Source of the DNA: Nymphaea colorata
Lineage: Eukaryota; Streptophyta; Magnoliopsida; Nymphaeales; Nymphaeaceae
Direction: 5' to 3'
Assembly: GCF_008831285.2 (NCBI RefSeq)
Contig: NC_045138.2
Location: 17,579,934-17,643,933, forward strand
Length of the DNA: 64,000 nucleotides
Shown here: one piece after another, positions 36,090 to 49,548 of the stretch
Numbering within the stretch: position 1 is the first letter of the stretch
Layout of the letters: each line of letters starts with the position of its first letter
The notes under the pieces: model-generated
What the model saw: only the letters and a program-made list of their open reading frames with translations
The model's database searches: none
Told to the model about the DNA's origin: nothing
Program-made: the position numbers and the translations under genes

Positions 36090-38227
36090 CACGGAATTAC
36101 CATTCCTCGCCGGAAACCTCTCTCTCCCTCTCTCTCTTCTGTGTTTCCCCTCCTCTGTCCCCGCGCTGGATTAAAGTGTTGAGAGTATCTGGAGTTTGGA
36201 TTGGAGCGACTGGACAGAAGCACCCCCTCCCGCTACTCTCTCTCTCATTACTTGTAGTTTGGATCTGGGCGCGATTGGTCAAAAGCGGTTTTTCTATAAA
36301 GAAGCTTTATATAAAATATCTGCGCATTTTCAACCATAAATTTATGGATCATTAGAAAGACCAATACTTTGCATTATATATATATAAATACAAATATTTT
36401 TTTTGTATGTGCGTCACTTAATACTTCAAGTTGTTTCCCAATAATCTAACCCAATAAATCGATACACAATCTAGTAAAAAATTAAAAAAAAAAAAAACTA
36501 AAAAAGTCAATAGCTACATTAAATGGCTATTGAATGGTAAGACGGTTAGTCAATGTCCGCTTTTAGGGGTCATTTGTTTTCCAGTTTTATGAATGATACG
36601 CTTATAAATCTACTTGAATAGATGAACTTAAAATGTTATTATAAGAGAAAAAGTAATCGTGAAGATCGGATGTATAAATTAGAATTTATAAGTTTTTAAA
36701 AATTTGTCGTCTAAACTTTGAATGCTTATAAAATTTAATGTAGACATCTACTTTTCAAGATCTTATTCTTTCCTTTGAAGAAGGAGATTTTATCCATCTT
36801 TTGTATCCTTGCATCTGCTTATAGGGTTAAAATTATAGAAAGCGATTTAAAACACAGACACAGAAAGTACGATATATATATACACACTGGTCGGGGTACT
36901 TCAACAGTTCGCAGGATACACAGACTGTAAGTTCAGCCAAAAAAGGACTACTGAGAGTGTTGAGAGTTTAGATGCTAACGAAAGGGAAACTGCCTGTTTC
37001 TCTTGCTTTCTTAATACAGGAAGCCCACTCCCAGCATGCCTCCAATATAGCCACTCTTATGGAATGAAATGGAATGTGCTTTTCTTAGATTTACCACACC
37101 ATATGGTGCATGAAGGATCGTCACAGGATCATTAGCAGCTTCCCTTCAAACATAACTTTCCTACAACCATATCACAGTGACATCTGAGCCCCAAGATGAC
37201 AACCTTGACAATTCATTATATTATAGAGTTCGTTTCTCGAAAAAGCAGTCTGGTGCCTGAATTCTTTACATCATCTGATCAGTGATCATAGACTTTTGGG
37301 TTTAAAGCAAAAGGACAGATGCTCATGTCCATCCAAGTTTTAATCCTTTTGTCGTTCCTAGTTGGTCGCAGGAGTCCCAATGAACCAGACAGCCAAAGAC
37401 ACCTCCATGCCATGACACTGGTGAATGGTTCCTGCCAAAGAGAGTGGCTTCGTTCCCAAAAGAGAAGTGAGGTTTAGCGTCATTGGGGGGTAGATGGAGC
37501 AATTTCTGACTTACATTAGTTCCACAGGATAAAATTACATCAGGATACAACAAAACCATCACAGGTAAATGTTGGTCACTATATGCAAATGCAGATATAC
37601 AAGTCCACATTCCACAGAAGGCCATGCCTTTTTCCCCATGGTAGACAAACAAGTCAGTATTCCACTGATCTAGATACAGCCTTGACCAAGATCAGGGCCT
37701 TGTATTCTCAGCCTCCAACTGTAGTTGCAGTGGTCCGGTTTTGCAAATCTGATCTGGTTATGATAAAAGCCGGAAAAACTTGGCAAGCCTGCCCTCAGAA
37801 TGGAATCAATCAGGAAAATCAACCCATGATGATCGCCCATGCAAAGCCAGCAAGCTGTAAGTATGTCCAGCCAAAAGCTAGAGCTCAATGAAACCAGACC
37901 AGCTTTTCGTATGATTAAATGTGTTTGGAATAGATCACATGAACATACCTGCTGCAATCTCCAACACTAGAAGCACATACCGACCAAAAAAAAAAAAAAA
38001 ATTTCAAAATCAAAGAAATGTAAGCAACCCAAGAGAAACAAATGTTAATAGACGCACTTTATATACAAGAATCTTTTTCAAACTATGACAAATTTAGCAA
38101 CAAATGGAAGGAAGAGAAAATGGAAGAGACTATCCTCATATCAAGAGCAAAATTTGGCAGTGAACATATACATCAAGGTTACTTCTGTGAAAGTAATGCA
38201 CATTCAAAGACCAATATGATATAGCAG
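36090..38227. other. EFG1 promoter and downstream region of the RRM gene
   Basis: 36090-36300 is the CT-rich promoter/leader of EFG1. 36360-36900 is AT-rich, and part of it (36540-36740) reads like a decayed MITE. From 37000 to 38227 the sequence is less AT-biased and holds reading frames of 102 and 109 codons on opposite strands without known domains. Part may be the 3' untranslated region of the RRM gene or a noncoding transcript. Confidence 0.4.
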
Positions 38228-38975
38228 TCAATCCTCTGTTATTTGTATGCCATAGCGGTCAGCCAGCCGGTGAATGGTGCCGTCATCCACTACACCATCT
38301 ATCATCTGTAGCTTCTTGAAGTTGGACTTCAGTGTTTCCTCTTGCTTCTTGGCAAGCATCACCTCCTCTTCTAGCTGAGCCTGCAAAAAGGCCCAGCACA
38401 TCATCAGGACAGATCATAAACAAACACACAGCTTCCTGCATGAACAATGAGCATCAAGCAGGCAGAGTTGTTCATTGTTCATACGATAAAGAAAGAAGTG
38501 TCTTCTCCAATATAATTATGTTTCTTACCTTACGAAGTGCAAAAGCTTCAGCTTCATGTTTTTTCACAACTTCCTTCATTCGCTTTGCAACTTCAAAATC
38601 TGGATCATTATGCTGTATCCAGCGGCAAGTCATTTTTCTGTCTGACTTCCGAGGCCGCTCGCTGAACATCTCTGGCTCTGCCATTCGGCATCTTATTGGC
38701 CTGGGCATCCCACCCAACATAAATGGAAGGTTTGATGTCTCTACCAACAAACTCTTAGCTTTCTTTTCGTTTTCCATCTCAACAAGAACGCATTTAGAAG
38801 CATTATTTTGTTCCAGATAATCCGGGATGAAGGATATGTTCACAACAGTACCAAATTGCTCAAAAGCCTTTCTGATCATAGAATCTGTTACTAGTCCTGA
38901 TACGTTATCCACAAAAACTGTTTTCTTCATCTTCGTCATGAACTCCGAAGGCTCGTTCTCAGACTGACTTCCCAT
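38228..38975 (-). CDS. AIPP1: RRM protein, ASI1-immunoprecipitated protein 1 (AIPP1/EDM3) family
   Basis: Small nuclear RNA-recognition-motif protein. In Arabidopsis the family member works with ASI1 and EDM2 on transcripts whose introns carry heterochromatin. Two coding exons, 38529-38975 and 38228-38380, join in phase 0 to give 199 residues. The RRM spans about residues 17-95, with RNP2-like TVFVDNV (19-25) and RNP1-like SKCVLVEME. It is followed by MPRPIRCRMAEPEMF, WIQHNDPDFEVAKRMK, a long charged helix and the family ending MIDGVVDDGTIHRLADRYGI. A 5' untranslated intron is likely: acceptor TGTGCAG before 38986, donor CACAG/GTACTC at 39830/39829. The identity comes from the recalled sequence pattern of angiosperm AIPP1 proteins. 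The family function is known only from Arabidopsis. Confidence 0.75.
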
Positions 38976-39955
38976 GATAAATGTTCCTGCACAAACAAGA
39001 TATTCACAAGCAACAATTTAACTTATTTTGACAAACTTATTTTGACATTGATCCTATTAAATTGCCACTAGATGATTGAAGAAATAAGCAGGTCCATTCA
39101 TCTTAGAGGTCTTCAGGCACAAAGACATACGTACCTATGGATTTTCTAGATAGAAATTACATGTGGATTTTTCTCATTGATTAAGAGTCAATTTCCACTT
39201 TCTTATTGATAAAGGTAATTGCTAAGTAATTCCCTATGTCACTAGAAATAGCATGTTTCTCTCCCCTCGTTGCCGAAGACCACCACAAATGTCATTAACT
39301 AGGCCTATGACGCCTGTCCTACTCTATGGCATCTCATTCCCAATTCCCCTTCTTGTCTGCCATCGATGCAACATTGAGATAATGGAACCCCCACAACGGG
39401 AGCTTCTCAGATCAATTACAGTGGATGATCATTCAAAATACTAAGCACAAGAAAGCATAAAAGATGACCAACCACGTATCAAGTATGGTACACACAGACA
39501 GAAACCAGCGACACGCAATAGGAAGGGAAAAGGAAGCCAGAACAACAGAAAGTAAGTTCTGAATGGGAAATGGCAGCTCCACATATAACATAATTTAATC
39601 CATCAAGCTCTCATTTCTCCAAAATCTGGCATTAAGATTGTGCACGCTAATTTAGGGAATATAAGAGACTGAAGGGACAAGGGTTGGGGTTTCGCTTTCT
39701 TCTTTTCCATGTTTCTTCTCTCCTCTCCCCTCCCCTCCTATTCTATACCGTCTGAATTCCTATAGAAGAAAGATACCGCGCATAGAGGGGGGGGAGAGAG
39801 AGAGAGAGAGAGAGAGAAAGAAAGAGTACCTGTGAGGCGGTGGAGGAGCGGAAGCACGCCCGGAGAGTGACGTATCAGCGGCGACACGGCGAACGAGGAC
39901 GACTGCGAGGGGAGAAAGAAAGGGGCAAGCGATGGGATGATGAACAAAGGGAGGG

Positions 39956-39987
<32 letters not shown>

Positions 39988-41120
39988 GAGGTGGGTTGGT
40001 TTTGGGGAGACAACAGGATACGCGGGAGGAGAGCGGAGGAGAGGAGCGAGAGGAATATGGGAGAGGAGAGACGACACATAAACCTCAAAAAATGATATTT
40101 AAGTTTTTAAACAACTGAATAAAGATACGGAAATGGGTTAAGTATTTGTTCACGGTCCTTTTTATTAATTTTTCACTAATTTAAATATTTTAATTAAAAT
40201 AAAAAATACAAAACTGGTACCAGTTTTGTATAAAATATAAGCATTTCACCTCACCGATGCAGGTAACACCGCTCACCTGAGTATTTTCAGCCACTCAAAA
40301 AAAGTTGATATGTTCAATGTGGTTTGATTGGGCAGAGGCCATAAAGAATCTGCTGAGTTAATCAAGTTATTTTAACTGATTCCTATGACTTTGTTTAAGA
40401 TCATAATATGACGGCCAACAATGTTTACCTAAATCTTGTTATATGATATAATATTTTTGTGTGACACGTTTATCAAAAATTATATACTAGTTTTAAATGT
40501 TTGTTTTCGGCAAAAAAAGATAATTAAAAAAATTAGTAAAACAAAAAAAAAACTGTGCACACTGTTCAAGCTTTTGCAACTACCTAAATACATTTTCAAG
40601 GCAACTAAATGGTAGTCTATAGATTCACAACCAAAGTTTGATTTGTAAGAAGCTAGAAACCATAGATTTGAAAAGTTTATGAGTTTTCAGATAACTTGAT
40701 GAGATCGCATAGCTGATTCATTAAAAAACTAACAATGTTTAGTTGAGTGGATTGTGGCTTGATTTATAGTTTATTTCGATCCATGCTAAAAAAGCCGTGA
40801 CATGCTAACAACTGATAGCATATACACAAGTATATACGCTTATGATAAAACTTCAGAACATCTAATATAAGACTATTGGAAATGATATCTATCGGAATTT
40901 CATATACAATATTTCACAACTTATTGTCGAAACTTTCCCTTGTGACTTATAAATTTTGAAGCTCAAACACCAACTTATAAGGTTAATTAAAGAACAAACA
41001 CTTATTTTGTTTCAGAGTATATTCAGAATCAAGGAACAACAATTATGAACACGAGAGCTTTTGTTTGTAAAATTTGTGAAAAATGTTGACTGATCTGTAG
41101 GCGACGATGAGGATGAACTA

Positions 41121-41687
<567 letters not shown>

Positions 41688-42252
41688 TTTGTAACAATGA
41701 AGCATGCCATTACAAGTAAGGCTCTTAAGACACGAATATATCTTATGGGTAAGGGTAATGGCAAAATTATCCTTAACGGTAAACTAGAAAAATTTGGTCT
41801 CTAAAGAATGAATATTTCATCATTTGTTAAGAAAGAGTCTTTAATTTCATTTTGTTCATGTAACAACGTGTCTTTTATCATTAAAAGTAATTTGGGTATT
41901 TTTCAACACCTAACATCTAGTTATGTATTTTGCAGAAAACTATTGAAGGTAGTTTTGGATTCGGACTAAGATGGACTAAGGCAATTTATTGAAACCATTG
42001 AATTTACAATATGGTAAAGTAGCCCCTCAATGGGAACTACACCCCTTATGGGTGTAACAATGACTTTATCACAGTATTTCTATATATGTAAGGAAATGCT
42101 CCCACTGTTATAACCTGCTCCGAAAATTTTTTAAATTTTCAGCCCTGTTTCTCTATTACGTAAAAAATCTAAAGGGTTATTGAGAAATTTCTAAACCAAG
42201 GGGTAGAGGCGTTGTTCCGTAAGATAGTAAGTGTAAATTTGTCATTTTAAGA

Positions 42253-42281
42253 GAATTCCCGCTCAAAATACGAATTCCCGC
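42253..42281 (+). promoter_or_regulatory. pair of E2F-like sites upstream of DP
   Basis: GAATTCCCGC occurs at 42253-42262 and again at 42272-42281. Each contains ATTCCCGC, which fits the plant E2F consensus WTTSSCSS. The pair lies about 195-220 bp upstream of the DP start codon. The match is seen in the sequence. Binding by E2F-DP and feedback control are inference. Confidence 0.45.
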
Positions 42282-42472
42282 AACCGCGTACAGTAAGAAC
42301 GGGGGGAGAGAGAGAGAGAGGGAGGTCGCCCAAATATGTCTGCAATAATCTCTTCCCTCTTTTTCCCTTTTCAATTTCTTCCCTTCCTCTTTTCTTTGTT
42401 GACGGCAACGGTTATCCGTTTCTCTCTCTTTCTCTCTCCCTTTCCTTCGAAACCCTAAGCGGCGTCAGGTTT

Positions 42473-45400
42473 ATGAGGGCGGAGAATTCGCTGGCGATGG
42501 TGAGCGGGAGATGCTGCGCGATCAACGTGGACGGTGGTGGTGGTGGCAACATCTTCAATTTGACAAGAGGTGCTCAGTCATGGATTGCCCAGGGCCAGTC
42601 GATCTCCACCGGTAGCAGCGCCGGGGGCTCGCCTTCCAGCGCAAGCGGGCCGGTTATCGCAACTAAACCAGGTGATACCGCTGCCTTCGCCCGGATCAAC
42701 CGCCTGGACGTCCACCGTGATGTTGATGAAGGGTCGCCGTCGAATCTAAGGTGTGGGGATCGGCGCTGTAGCTTCCTTTTCTTGAATTTTTTATCGTAAC
42801 ATTCGTGTTATTAGGAGTTTGTGCTTCTATTTTATTGTCCAGGGCCGAATTCTTCTTTTATGATGAAGTCATGGATCCTGATTTTTTTCTTTCTCGTGTT
42901 TATTGCTGTGGTGGGCAGGGGGAAGAAGAAGAAGAGCAGGGGGCCGAGAGCAGTAGCGGGTGATAAGAGTGGCAGGGGACTTAGGCAATTCAGTATGAAA
43001 GGTGATGATATCGAATTTTGTGAATCAGCTTTGGGTGGTCTTTTTATGTTTTGCACCGTTTTTGATTTTCAAAATTTGGTGGTTGTGATGTTTTGGGAGT
43101 CCTGTTCAGAATATTGGAAACGTGAACTTCTTGTTTCCTCTTATTCTATTTTAATTGTTTTTCTTTTGAAGTTTATGTGCATGGGATCGAATTAGTTTCC
43201 AGCTGTCCTTTCTGCCTGCCAGTGTCTTGCATCATTAATTGACCTTTTTAAGTGAAGTTTTGGGACATTGTCGAATACTTGAATTATGATTTGTTACGTT
43301 CTTTCTGGTGATGTGGGAAGTTGAAGGATTATCTAACTCAAAGGTTCGAGTTGTACAAAAATCTGCACTATAATCAGTAGAAAAGAGCTCTGGTCATACT
43401 TGTCAATATGTTGGTGGGAGTTGTTTATTTACTGAGTTCTTGATGTCTCGGCTTGGGTCTGTTTCAAACGCTGACTCTTCATGCAATTTTCAGTATGCGA
43501 GAAGGTCGAGAGCAAGGGTAAAACTACATACAATGAGGTATGTAGCTTCTTTCGACGAATAAAATAGCAGTCCTACTCCCTATTGTTTTTCCTAATCATG
43601 TTACTTTCCATACTAATTCTTGCTAAATGCCTGCTTTTATGTGCCAATGTTTCTATATATGGCTCAAGTTATGAGTTCAATTGTTCTTGCTGGATTGTGC
43701 AGTTATGGGTGATGAGTGGCTATTGTGTCTCTTTCCTTTTCTCCCTTTTGTACTTATGCGTGCTTGAACTTGTCCGTCATATACCATTGAATCCTTGAAC
43801 TTATCTTTTTTAGGAGCTTTTCTTGATCTAGAATCTGATGCCTTGCAATCTTACCTGGAGTGCTTTATCCTGTGATAGCATTACCTTGCCTTCTAAAGAA
43901 GAACTCCAAATTATCAACTAGTGATTCTGCCGAAATTGCTAGCCACACTCATAGCATGTTTTTTTACGTTGAACCAACAATCTCATCATTAATCTAGAAT
44001 CGGATGCCTTACTGTCTTACCTGTGAGTAATGTAAATAATGGATATATGAATAGAAATAATTAATGATCTATTTTGTTATGGTATTACCTTGCACACTAA
44101 AGAAGCAAAGTACAAATTTTCAGCTAATGATTCTGTCCCTTCACTGATGACTGAAGCTACGTAGACATGCTCATAACATGTTTTTCTTTTCTTAGTCATT
44201 CACATTTCGTCTAATATGTCAATCGTTAATATTTCATCTAATTTGTCATCCATCTATTCTCAGGTCGCTGATGAACTTGTAGCAGAATTTGCAAATCCTA
44301 GCCACATTGAATCTCCTGATCAGGTAGACTTATTATAAACTGTGCCTCAACTCTCATGGATTATGGATTTCAGAAATAGGCATACATAGTAAGAAGATGA
44401 TGATCTTGCATGTGTACATTCCTCAGCCTAAGACAATACAGATGGCTACGACATGTCTGTTTTACAAACTGTTGGTAGCAATGCGAAAGTCATTATACTA
44501 AAATGTAACCAAATATTGACTAATTTCATAGTATCTCAACAAAAATGCCAAACTATAGATAAAACAAAAGAATGGGAACATATTACGATACTTAAAGATA
44601 TTGCCAAATTGAAATTGTTATGAAAATGTCGTAATAATATTGCAATATATTTCAAAAAATCAGTTTTATTTATTTTTTATTTCTTTTGGTGTTTAATAAC
44701 TATTCTGAATTTTTAACAATGTTCCTGTAACAAAATTAGTAGAAGACTTATATTTTCATAACTTTATCTATTGATGTTGTATAAATTTTTGGTTTTTTTT
44801 ATTTCCCGAGGAAAAATCCTTCTATTCATCCCTAAGAAAATCCTCGCTGATAAAAACCTAAAAATGATATTTATGACTACGAATTGAAACATCCAACGGT
44901 GAAAGCTTAAACAAAATGACATTTGAGTGCAAACTGGAAAAAGGAAATTGTATAGAGACTTGGTGAGACAATGTTGGGCTGCCTGTAGCATTGGTTTGAC
45001 TCTATTGATGATATATCTTTCCGTATCCTGGGATAGATGTGCTACATGCAGTGGACAGGCAATTGCATTAAACAAATATTGGTATCGATGGTCCTTATAT
45101 GATTTTATTGCTTACAAAATTGTTGTGGTTCTTTTGTTACAGAAACAATTTGATGAAAAAAATATACGCCGGAGGGTTTATGATGCCCTAAACGTTCTTA
45201 TGGCCATGGATATTATATCAAAGGATAAGAAGGAAATCCAATGGAAAGGGTTGCCTCACACCAGCTTGAGTGACATCGAAGAGTTAAAGGTTCGAGCTTG
45301 ACTATATATTCTACATTTCATGGAAATAGTATAAATTTATTTTAGTGAATTTGGCATTGCAACTGGCTGCAAATGGTTGGGTACAGAATGGGGTTTTGCC

Positions 45401-46931
45401 ATGTTGGCTGTACCCCAGATTTATTTTTGCTTATCTGTATCTGATCCATTTGCAATCTTAGTCGACAGTCTATGCCAATGGAAGACGGTCAACTTTATAT
45501 GGCAAAGCCACTCATGTAGCTATTACAGATTATAAACTGTTATTTGAAGTGTGGTATCTTGTTTTTTGTTGAAAAAGGGCAGGCTGAGCGCATGGCCCTG
45601 AGAAGCCGTATTGAAAAGAAGACTGCTTACTTGCAAGAACTTGAGGAACAGGTATTGAAGAAACAAATCTCAAGCTTCATTTTCCCAATTTATGCCTGAA
45701 GTGATTATGGATGTGGTAATTGAATATCTCCAGTTGCTAATGTTGGTCAATCGCATAGTCAATTAGTGTGCTGGTTCATTTCCTAGCTTATCTGTTCTTG
45801 TGAGCAAGATTTCTGATTGTTTTCTGCTTGCGCTTGTCTTGCAGTTTATTGGTCTTCGGAATCTTGTTCAAAGGAATAGACAGTCACGTTCAATCCCATG
45901 GCTTGCTTTACCATTTTTGTTAGTTCAGGTATACATATGTCCTGTTCCTTTATTCACTCTTTATCTGATTCTATGCTCAATGAGGAGGTGAGGTTCAAGT
46001 GCTTCAGAGGATAGTTACTCAAGAGAAGCCCGTATTCCTGTTTTATAAGTCCTGAAATGAGCTTTATGGCATAAATGCTACCTACTGTTTTTGTTCTGAA
46101 TATACATGTTTCTTCATCATCTAACCTGGTATAAGAACCATAGTTGTTCCTGACTTGCTCTGGTATCCTGCGTATCTGTTTACCTTGTTTTCAATTGCAC
46201 ATCTTCCGACTCATTTAGATGCCATTTATTGCTAGAAGAGAGAATACTATGAGACGAAATACTAATGCGAACAGCCTTTATTTTCTCTATTGATGACATG
46301 CAAAAGACACGAAAACATGCGCATGTTGAGGTGGAAATATCTGGAGACACGCAGCTGGTTCATGTTGACTTCAATGGGTAAGCCACAAGCCTTCCTGATA
46401 GAGAATTTTGCTTTCAGTGCTTAACAGCGCCAATAAGAATTCCTTTCCATCTCGGACCAGAAGAAGTTCCTGGATCGTGTGAAATCAGAGTTGATTTTAT
46501 CCTTTGAGTTGTCTGAGGGTGCAAATGGATCAGATTCAGGCTGGGTATTGCAGCTATTTGGCTGTACTGAGTCAAATGCACATCAGTCTTTCCATGCGTT
46601 TGGCTGATCTGTGTCTGACGCTTATTTGCATTTCTGTTTCTCTTTGATACTTTATCCAGCTCTGTGTGCTTGTCTTAAACTGGAACATATTTGCAGCACC
46701 CCATTTGAATTGCATGACGATGCCCATGTCCTAAAGGCCATGGGACTCTGTGGGACACCATGCAAGGATACAGCGCTTGAAGTTGCAACGGCAAATGGTA
46801 GCAACATGCTTGGTATTTTGCAGCATCCATTGCCACTACCGTCAAGATCAAATGCAGCAGGCGCGCCTTCCTCCACACCTCCTATCCCTGGTATTCTCAA
46901 AGTGCGTCCTAAGCATGAACATCACCTATGA
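42473..46931 (+). CDS. DPB: E2F dimerization partner (DP) transcription factor
   Basis: Partner of E2F in cell-cycle (G1/S) control. Nine exons: 42473-42750, 42919-43001, 43494-43537, 44264-44323, 45143-45289, 45583-45651, 45845-45928, 46307-46377 and 46697-46931, with consistent phases, giving 356 residues. The winged-helix domain starts with [20 protein letters not shown] and continues through [26 protein letters not shown] and [18 protein letters not shown] (residues 162-179). The last part carries the [11 protein letters not shown] hallmark. Heterodimerization residues follow: [20 protein letters not shown], then [25 protein letters not shown] and [11 protein letters not shown] 42473 is the first in frame; ATG 42497 is an alternative. 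A telo-box AAACCCTAA sits 15 bp before the ATG and a CT run at 42420-42439. Exon 7 lacks the Gly/Ser-rich insert seen in Arabidopsis. DPB fits better than the shorter DPA, but the paralogue choice is uncertain. Confidence 0.92.
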
Positions 46932-48612
46932 TTTGTTGCCCGGTTCAGCATATAGTAAGGGTTATTCTTCCATTCATTTGAAGAAGGGTTATCTTCCCTT
47001 TTGTACAGTGTAAATTAGGATCAGGCCAATTCAAAGGCCTGCTTCCTGCCTGAGAGGAGCATTATCACAGTGGAACCAAATGCGATACAGTTTTCTTGTT
47101 TTCCTTGCTCTAGTGTAAATTGCACCAAAGTTCCATTTATTTGTCTCAGTTGGACGTAGGACTTATTTTCTAATTTTATGGGCTAGGCAACAGAGAATCT
47201 TCGTATTACATTGCCAGTTTTTATTTGGTCAAGCTCGAGGTTTTTCTCGTTTCCTAGAGGGTATCCTCCATTTCTATATGGTATGCGAGAACTATGATCT
47301 GCACCAATTTGCTGACATGCACAAACCTCCATGATAAGTTGATGGACATGCTGCCTATCTACAAAAGCATGCATCGTCATTGGAAATTCTTCGGTCTTCG
47401 AGTTTGTAAATAATATGAAAATGATGTGCCCTGTAACAATTTCGTTCTCTTCGGAATCATTAGCAAGGTTTCCTGATGAAAATGTACATCTCTGTTTTCT
47501 TTAGTAAGACGTCAAGGAAATCGTACGCGATATATGAGAAGGAATTGGAAAAGTGCAATATTTTTAAAAGGTCAGATTCGGATCAGTTAAATGTGAAACT
47601 TTGTTGGAATAGGATTTTGAATGCAAACAAAAGAAGTAAAAAGGAAAATCAGATTCAGATCAGCTAAATATGTACAAAGTCACTTCAAAGGCCCACGTCT
47701 AAAATATGTCTTGGTAATTTGGACACTTTCATACCAAGAGATGCCCCCCAGTTATCAAATCAGATCCTAGGGTTGGCATATTTTCTCAGGCCAGTGGGAT
47801 CCGGTCACTGGTTCGAGTCACATGTAAGTCGGACCCTTCTTTTCTTCCCGGCACAAAGGGGTCGAACCAGTAGTGTACTAATTGACGTGCATTGGGTTCA
47901 GATGCAGCCATGAATCCTGGGAGCAAGGAGAAAAATAGATAAAACTTCCGCGCTCACTTGGACAGTGGACTGCTCTTCCTTTCACCGGGAATCAAATCCG
48001 ATTCAAATACGATAAACATGTGTTATGAATTTAAATTGGATTTTGATATAGCGGACCACTTATATTTGGACTATTGACTAAAACTCATAGATCAGTCAAC
48101 AGGGTCTAGGAAGTATAACTTCACACCATGAAATTACCATAATTTTGACTTGGAATTGGTGTGTGGCAGTTTTCGTCTTATTGCTGAGGGTACTTGATAA
48201 CTGCAATACTATAAGTTGGCGATAAATCACTTCATAAATGTAAATGAGGATATAATTACGATTGTCCGTTTTATTATCAAATATATAACTTTCAAGAGTA
48301 CGTTTAAAGTTAACTTGGTTTATTACTAAATTTTGCATGTTTAATTAAAAAATCGAAAAATATAACTAATAGGAATCTACCATTATGCTTTATAAACTTG
48401 AGAGGGAATATAATATATTCTTTTTTTTTTGTTGTGTATCTTGCATTAATAAATTAAAAAAAAAACAATAATTTAACGATTTAAATAAATAAGCATCTAC
48501 TTTAGATATAGTTTTAATCTCATATTGATATTATGATTATCAATATAGATGAGCACATTCACTCCATCTAATGATTTGAAATTTTAATTTTTGTTGAAAT
48601 TGTTTAAATTAC

Positions 48613-48712
48613 CTCGAAGGCGTAGTGGCAAGGGCGTATTGTAGCTGGTCAGAAAGACACTACCATGAAAACACATCGTTGATTCAATTCCTATAAATGC
48701 TATTCATTTAAG
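48613..48712 (+). repeat. possible tRNA-derived SINE remnant
   Basis: An A-box-like GGCGTAGTGGCAAGG (48619-48633) is followed about 55 bases later by a B-box-like TTGATTCAATTCC. The inner string TAGCTGGTCAG and the B-box area resemble the stretch at 41265-41335 (TAGCTAGTC..GTTCAATTCC), which suggests two members of one old family. No A-tail or target duplication is seen. Confidence 0.4.
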
Positions 48713-49460
48713 ACCACCAACAGTAGGTCACAACACTCTTTATCATTATTTAAACGCTCGGTTGACTTCTTATCTAGTAAAGTATTTAAATCATTTTATT
48801 ACATTAACTGTTAAATTATTTTAGTGACAATCCTAAAATTGTTGGTGACTAACTGTGCATGACACATACAGTGCTTTTAACATAAACAAGGTAATTGTCA
48901 TTGTCATGGGCTCACTTTCTTCAGCCATGCGGCCAATGATAACACCTCCATTGTAACCCTAAAAGGGTAAAAAGGTGTGCAGATAACTTGCAAATAGTGA
49001 GTGCATGCATGACAACCGGTATCAAGGCCCAGGTTTGATCATCTGGCACAGTGGGGCGTGAGGAATTTGAGAACTTCTGTATGCTCTTGAAAAGTACCTC
49101 AAGGTAAACCAAATTTACGACGATGTTTCTAACTGATGATGCCATGTAGTGGTGGGAGAGTTGTCGAAACTCGCTTCGGCGATTTTATGTAAGTAAAATT
49201 GAGATTTCTTCTATACCTATTTGCTTATATTGTTTTTGTGATGAATGCAATTTATGCTTAGTTATTACAAGAACATTCATCCATTTCCTTGTGATCTTTG
49301 ATGTTAAAGAAATTGACTTTAAGAAAATGAGCCAGTGACAATTATGTAAGGCAAAAATCCTTTTAAATGTGCTCTTCCATGCTTCCTGAAAATTTGATTT
49401 TTTTGGTTTTATAATCATTACTGAAAAAAGAACATACCGAAATTAGGGAACATCGATGCT

Positions 49461-49478
49461 AAAATATCGCGATATTTT
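49461..49478. promoter_or_regulatory. 18-bp perfect palindrome at the LFR promoter
   Basis: AAAATATCGCGATATTTT is fully self-complementary with a central TCGCGA. It ends 70 bp before the LFR start codon, near where transcription should begin, and is directly followed by a C-rich stretch and then a GA run (49519-49538). No known plant factor is assigned. Confidence 0.4.
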
Positions 49479-49548
49479 CCCCCGCTCACGAGAGCGACGG
49501 ACATCTACGGTCGCCGTAAGAGAGAGAGAGAGAGAGAGTGAGGGGGAA

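Larger units (their letters stand above)
46932..49548. other. intergenic between DP and LFR
   Basis: 46932-47110 is probable DP 3' untranslated sequence. The remainder is AT-rich without recognised genes, except SINE-like pieces near 47760-47830 and 48613-48712. The LFR promoter/leader occupies about 49400-49548. Confidence 0.5.

Noticed and set aside
36087-36092. Upstream start for EFG1 one codon earlier
   Set aside because: The codon is GTG; ATG 36089 fits the family start.
37323-37957. Frames of 95-109 codons on both strands as a separate gene
   Set aside because: No domain, mutually overlapping; more likely 3' untranslated or noncoding sequence.
39738-40118. Ser/Leu-repeat and Arg/Glu-repeat frames
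   Set aside because: Translations of GA/CT runs in the leader of the RRM gene.
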